Source: Chlorocebus sabaeus (lineage: Eukaryota > Chordata > Mammalia > Primates > Cercopithecidae). Taken from it: a DNA stretch of 64,000 nt. Numbering within the stretch: the first letter of the stretch is position 1; each line of letters starts with the position of its first letter. The DNA is taken from NCBI RefSeq assembly GCF_047675955.1, contig NC_132925.1, forward strand, positions 22,592,688-22,656,687, written 5' to 3'. Shown here in pieces: positions 59,515 to 64,000 of this stretch. The notes below the pieces were generated by a model, which ran no database searches, was not told the DNA's origin, and worked only from the letters and a program-made list of their open reading frames with translations. A program made the translations under genes and the position numbers.

Positions 59515-60047
59515 TGTTATGCCCAGACCGTTTATTCCCCGAAGAAGACCACCAGAGTCCAGAGTCAAAGCTAAGCAGCAAGGATCTTTATTACAGGTTC
59601 GAACCTGGAACTCTCGCTCGTGAAACGAGACGGGCAGGAGAGCTCCCCCACTCAGCTCCGAACAGTGTTATATAGTCTAAGAAAAGTGGGCATAGAATTA
59701 TTATACAAATCAGACGTATGATTGGCTAGTGTTTGAACAAGGCGATTTGGCTAACTATGATTGGTTCCCGCCATTTCTGATATTTCGGTTCAACCCTTGA
59801 GGCGGGAGAGCAGTTTTACACAAAGGCAGTTAATTATATTGCATCAGGTTGCACAACTGGTTTATGGCAGCATGGGTGTATCTTACTTAAACACGTCTTG
59901 TGACCTGGCCTCAGAAAGAAAAACAGGTACTTATAGAACTTACGAAATCTCTGGTACGTGCAGAGATTAGAGAGCAGAACAAAAGGGTTTAGCAACAGGG
60001 TGTAGCAGGGGAGCGGGTACGCATTTTTGTGTCTTTGTGTCCTTTCA
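59515..60047 (-). repeat. 5' LTR of the young provirus (533 bp)
   Basis: Same layout as the 3' LTR: CCAAT boxes, TATATAA (59668-59674 on the complement), AATAAA at 59587-59592, terminal TG..CA. Transcription would start about 25-30 bases past the TATA box, near 59643. It matches the 3' LTR except for 11 transitions and the 4-bp indel. Confidence 0.97.
59595..59606 (-). promoter_or_regulatory. Perfect 12-bp palindrome, pol III B-box-like, in the LTR
   Basis: AGGTTCGAACCT lies eight bases from the poly(A) signal; the 3' LTR has the identical palindrome at 51751-51762. It contains GGTTCGAACC, close to the pol III B-box consensus. Function is unknown and may be coincidental. Confidence 0.35.
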
Positions 60048-60051
60048 GCAG

Positions 60052-61150
60052 GAGTCGGGTAAACAGTGTTGGCAGCACCCAGGGGAGGCCCTCGCAGCCT
60101 GGCTACTCCATCTTTGGGATGAGGGGACTGACAGCATTTCTTACTCTGCCTGGGTGATGGGTGATGGAGAGGCTGGTTTCTATCACATCTCACCTCTCCC
60201 TTCATCAGCGGCTGCAGCTGTGTCAATGGTTGGCGCAAGGGCAAGGTGACCACATGTTAATTAAGTGGCTGATGGCAGCCATATGAACTGTTTAGAATGA
60301 TGTTGGTGAGAAACCAGAAATTGTTAGTAAATGGCAGTCATATACTGATTTGGTGCAGGTACTCTGGGAGATGGCTATGCAGCAGGCTATGTTTGATCTG
60401 AATACACGGGGGCCAGATAACGAACGTTTTACCTCCCACATGAGGGATCTTGCACTGGGCCCAGTGCCCACAAGTGCTTTTGGCTCTCTGACTGCTGTTC
60501 TCACCCTGTATGTGGGGTGCCATATACATGAAGTGACTACCGCTATGGCAGCCCTGGAGGAGGCAGAAGGCCATCAGTGGGACTGGGGAATCCATGCCAT
60601 AAAGAAAAGAAGGTGGCCCTTCTGTAGGTAACCACCCCATGAGATAAAAAGGAGCCCCAGTGGGTGACTCGCATGCAGATGTGGATTGATTTAATTACAG
60701 CTGGGGTTGCTCGGGAGAAAATTGACAGGCAACCCAATGGAATGCTGTTGGCTCTGTGGAGGCAATCATCCCTGGAGCAGCAACTCCAGAGAATGTCCAA
60801 GATGGGGCAAAATACTGTTGTTCAATCCAGCCCAGACCAGATGTTACAGCTCAAGGACTATTTGCAGATGGGCGAAGAGACCTTCCTGTTTGATTAGGGA
60901 ACTGGCCGAGGTGCCTGGCTCAGGGTGAGGGCGGGGAGTGGATGACTGGAGGCCTCATGTGGAACTGGCAACTGGTGCCCCACCGATGTACAGCAGGTCC
61001 TAGCATTGGTAGGTACTGGTTGGCTCTGTGGAGGCAATCGTTCCCGGAGCAGCAATTTCAGAGAATGTCCAGGATGGGGCAAAATAGCAGTTTTGCTTAT
61101 AGCAACACGGATAAGTTTCTGGGCAAAACTGCATTCACTGATGGTTAGGG
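60052..61150 (+). pseudogene. ERVL-class gag, remaining part (degenerate)
   Basis: Directly after the young provirus a frame gives QESGKQCWQHPGEALAAWLL then HLWDEGTDS, matching the wording of ERVL Gag (PGE..AWLLRLWD). Further fragments at 60350-60631 (ALGPVPTSAFGSLTAVLT) and 60664-60897 (WIDLITAGVAREKIDRQPNG) continue it in shifting frames, with two CWLCGGNH-type spots (near 60740-60770 and 61020) as zinc-knuckle relics. Stops and frame changes show it is long dead. Confidence 0.65.
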
Positions 61151-62060
61151 GGGGCAGTCGATGAAAGTGAAACCTGTCTCTGCATCTTGCTGTTGGCCGC
61201 TTGGCTCCCCACCTGTATATGGTGTATATTTCTCCTATACCTGAATATATTCTGGGGGTGGACATTTTGCATGGTCCGGACTTGCACACCATGGCTGGAG
61301 AATTCAGTCTCCGGGTTCATGTAGTAAAGCTGGTACTGTGTGGACATACACATCACCAGCTCCAAGTTCTGCCACAACCTTGACCAGTTACATCCACTCA
61401 TCAATACCGTTTGCCAGTGGGGCATACAGAGATAACTGAGACTATTAAGAAATGAGAGGAGATGCAAATAGTGCATGGCACCCATAGCCCCTAAATTCCC
61501 CCATAGGGCCAGTCAGAAAGCCTGACAGAACTTGGTGAATGACAGTGGATTATTGGGATCTGAATAAGGTAACACCCCTCTGCATGTGACTGTACCCTCC
61601 ATCACGGATTTATGGACTGTTTGGCAGCAGAATTGGGACAGTACCACTTTATAGTGGACTTAGCTAATGCATTCTTCTCCATAGACATTGCTCCAGAGAG
61701 CCAGGAACCGTTCACCTTCACATGGGCAGGATGACAATGGACTTTCACAGTGTTGCTGCCGGGCTATGTGCGTAGCCCCACCATTTGTCACGGTCTTGTT
61801 GCCATGGACTTAGGTGCCTGGAAATGTCCAAAAGGGGTCTGCCTGTTTCATTACGTTGATGATTCTATGTTAACCTCTGATTGTCCTACAGGTTTAGAGG
61901 TAGCAATGCCCCTGTTGCCTGGGATTGGGCTGAGGAGGCTGAAAGAGCCCTTCTGGTAGCCAAGCAGGCTATTCAGTGCGCACAAGCCCTACGGAGAGTT
62001 GACGAGGGGTGCCCATTTAAAGTGGATGTGCACGTGACCACAGATAGTTTTAGTTAGGGC
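61150..62060 (+). pseudogene. ERVL-class protease/RT (degenerate)
   Basis: MVYISPIPEYILGVDILHG (61201-61383 frame) is protease-like and resembles the ERVL pro-RT border. RT motifs follow: YHFIVDLANAFFSIDIA (first aspartate) near 61640-61700 and FHYVDDSMLTSD (YVDD) near 61850. Several stops and frame changes separate them. This identifies the host element as ERVL class rather than ERV1. Confidence 0.8.
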
Positions 62061-62960
62061 CTATAGCAGTGCACGGAACACCTGAGTATGCCAGCAGGCT
62101 TTTGGTCCTACTGGGAGCTGAGCTCCGGTATTCACTGATAGGGAAGCAATTAGCTGCCATATGTGCCGCTCTTCAGGCCTGTGATAGTATGACAGGACAG
62201 GCTACAGTTATATTGCGGACAACTTACCCAATAGCAGCATGGGTGCATTCATGGGTAACAACCCCCCTGACTGGGACAGCAGAGACATCCACGTTAGTGG
62301 CATGGCGTGCCCTACTCAGAACAATGGAGTATGCTGAGTACAAGTCCCTTAGCAGCAGAGTTACAAGAAGTTTTAGGGCCTGTAGTCCTAATGCAAGATA
62401 AGGCCATGGGGCCTGAGGCAGCCCTAGACACCATTTAAAGAAGGGCACCTTCCAATTCCTGATGGGGCATGGTATACAGATGGGTCCAACCAGGGTGCTA
62501 CGGTTGCCTGGACTGTTGTAGCAGTCCAGCCTAGCACTTACACCACATGGTTTGATATTGGGTGCGGACAAAGCAGCCAGTGGGCTAAACTTAGAGCCGT
62601 GTGGATGGTGATTACTAAGGAGGAATCACCTATGGTACTTTGCACAGAAAGCTGGGCAGCCTATCGAAGTTTAACTTTGTGGTTGACTACTTGGAAATTA
62701 CACAATTGGCATGTAGGCCATCAGCCCATTTGGAGCCAAACCATGTGGCATGACCTCTGGGAAATAGGTCACCAGAAAGACGTAACTGTCTATCATGTGT
62801 CAGGTCATGTGCCTTTGGCCACCCCCAGTAATGATGAGGCAGATGCCTTAGCCAAGTTCCAATGGTTAGAGTCGGCACCTACACAAGATGTAGCTTTGTG
62901 GCTACACAGGAAACTAAGACATGCAGGGAGTAAACTGATGCAACAGGCAGGTCAATAAGC
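62060..62960 (+). pseudogene. ERVL-class RT connection and RNase H (degenerate)
   Basis: YPIAAWVHSWVTTPLTGTA is the RT connection region. Further on come WYTDGSNQGA-type start of RNase H (near 62470), TESWAAYRSLTLWL, VYHVSGHVPLATPSNDEADA and WLHRKLRHAGSKLMQQAG. The frame 62599-62958 is open but lacks a proper start and upstream continuity. Confidence 0.8.
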
Positions 62961-63720
62961 CCTGGGGTCTGTCTTTGCCTTCGCAGGACATTTTGGAGGC
63001 CTGTGGGAAGGGTCCGGCATGTGCTCAGGCATACCCCAGACAGAGACAACTGCCCAGTGTAACACAGCGAACGACGGTAGGGCAGACGCCTTTAACCACA
63101 TGGCAAATAGATTACATTGAGCCACTGCCAAAATCGCAGGGCTACGCATATGCACTGATAGCCACAGACACAGTCACTGACTTGTTGTTCACCTACCCTT
63201 GCAGGGTGGCCAACCAGCAGCAACACAGCATTCGAGCCCTGCAACACTGGTGCACCTTTTGTGGCCATCCCCTGGCTGTTGAAAGTGATAGGGGAACACA
63301 TTTCACTAGACAGCAGGTACAACAGTGGACACAGCAGATGGACATATGATGGTAGTTTCATGTTCTTTATAACCCACAAGTCGCTGGCATGATTGAGCGA
63401 TATAACAGACTATTGAAGAACGGGTCACTGTTGCATGTTACTCCCCCTTCTTGGCAGGGATGGAGTTCCAGGTTGGACCTGGTGCTTCAAATTTTGAATG
63501 AGCAGCCACGGAAAGGTGACCCAGCCCCAGTGGAAGCTTTGTTACACTAGTCCTCCACCCCCATCCAGCTACAGATACACACCAACGATGAGCTCCTCCA
63601 ATCAGGTATGGGGACAAACAGTAATCTATTGTTGCCTGCCCCAATGCCACTGAAGGCAGGGGAACAGAAGACCTGGTGTTGGCCATGGACCCTCCAAACC
63701 CCTCATTGCCAATGGTTGGC
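62961..63720 (+). pseudogene. ERVL-class integrase (degenerate)
   Basis: Starts with CGKGPACAQ, then PLTTWQIDYIEPLPKSQGYA (first integrase aspartate), AVESDRGTHFTRQQVQQW (second) and, after a TGA near 63349, an GMIERYNRLLKNGSLLHVTP (glutamate) stretch. A C-terminal tail QIHTNDELLQSGMGTNSNLL follows. The core order D-D-E is visible in two frames. Beyond 63720 the sequence is probably more of the same element; no dUTPase or second LTR can be seen before the window ends. Confidence 0.8.
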
Positions 63721-64000
63721 TATGTTAGCCCCCTGAGGGGAGGGCCTGCTGTATGACTTACATGTTACTCCTTGGGTATTTAATGTGTGGCTTCCATGAT
63801 TGACTGTTCATAGAGGAACGGCCAGGGAAGGAACCCTCCTCTGGGGGACATATGTACTGTCTGTGTGGCCTATTACGAGCTCTCCTGTGACTTTGTAATG
63901 GGTACAAGACCCAAAAGAACCATAGGGAGCTGAGGATGTTTGGTATCATCACCCAGGGCAAAAGCCATTGGCAGCTGCATTGTTATCCAGGCATGAAAAT

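Larger units (their letters stand above)
51667..60051 (-). mobile_element. Young gammaretroviral provirus, tRNA-Pro type
   Basis: A complete LTR-leader-gag-pro-pol-env-LTR provirus lies at 51671-60047 in minus orientation. It is flanked by GCAG at 51667-51670 and again at 60048-60051, a 4-bp duplication like those of MLV-class viruses. All cis elements are present: primer site, splice donor, polypurine tract, promoter and polyadenylation signals. Gag, pol and env are each disrupted, so the copy is defective. It interrupts the gag of an ERVL element and is therefore younger than it. LTR comparison (11 transitions and one 4-bp indel over ~533 bases) suggests an age of a few million years. Pol is MLV-like, while Env resembles the HERV-W/ERV-Fc/type-D-like group. 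Candidate relatives are the tRNA-Pro gammaretroviral ERVs of non-human primates; I cannot name the family. Confidence 0.97.

Noticed and set aside
51667..60051. Assignment to HERV-Fc, HERV-H/F or HERV-W as a whole
   Set aside because: Env resembles this group, but the primer site is tRNA-Pro rather than Phe, His or Arg and pol is MLV-like, so a whole-element assignment would be wrong.
51667..60051. A replication-competent virus or a new defence system
   Set aside because: Five stops, a damaged zinc knuckle and a broken env rule out competence; nothing in the window suggests a CRISPR, toxin-antitoxin or other prokaryote-type system.

Overview
The window is primate nuclear DNA. Alu elements of several ages, L1 3' ends, MIR and L2 relics, THE1/MST/MLT1-type MaLR LTRs and Tigger-like DNA transposons sit in AT-rich, gene-poor sequence. 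I see no intact cellular protein-coding gene and no convincing exon. Everything with real coding structure is retroviral.

Layout. Positions 2889-11420 hold an old ERV1-class provirus on the minus strand. Its two ~595-bp LTRs lie at 2893-3486 and 10822-11416 and it is bracketed by a 4-bp CAGA duplication. Two unrelated solo LTRs and an Alu piece later landed inside it. From about 11.9 to 50 kb the sequence is a patchwork: solo LTRs (11941-13306, 47701-48336, 49334-50048), MaLR LTRs, a complete THE1 element (39259-41534), about a dozen Alus, L1 3' ends, Tigger- and hAT-like elements, a tRNA-Thr pseudogene (38610-38685), and stretches with nothing recognisable.

The right end is the most informative part. 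An ancient ERVL-class element runs on the plus strand from its 5' LTR (50692-51027) past the window end, with decayed gag, RT, RNase H and integrase. Inside its gag region a much younger gammaretroviral provirus is inserted in the opposite orientation (51671-60047, duplication GCAG). It has two ~535-bp LTRs, a perfect 18-nt tRNA-Pro primer binding site, a polypurine tract, a splice donor, and gag, pro-pol and env. Gag-pro-pol is one uninterrupted reading frame of 1,712 codons with no indel. It carries the expected gag-terminal UAG plus five extra in-frame TGA stops. Env is split by frameshifts. The catalytic motifs of protease, RT, RNase H and integrase are all visible.

The LTRs differ at 11 sites, all transitions and about 7 of them at CpG, plus one 4-bp indel. 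This points to integration within the last few million years. I know of no human ERV family that joins a tRNA-Pro site, an MLV-like pol and this youth. A non-human catarrhine (great ape, gibbon or Old World monkey) is therefore my best guess for the host, but this is inference and the flanking repeats alone fit human equally well. The provirus is not replication-competent as read.
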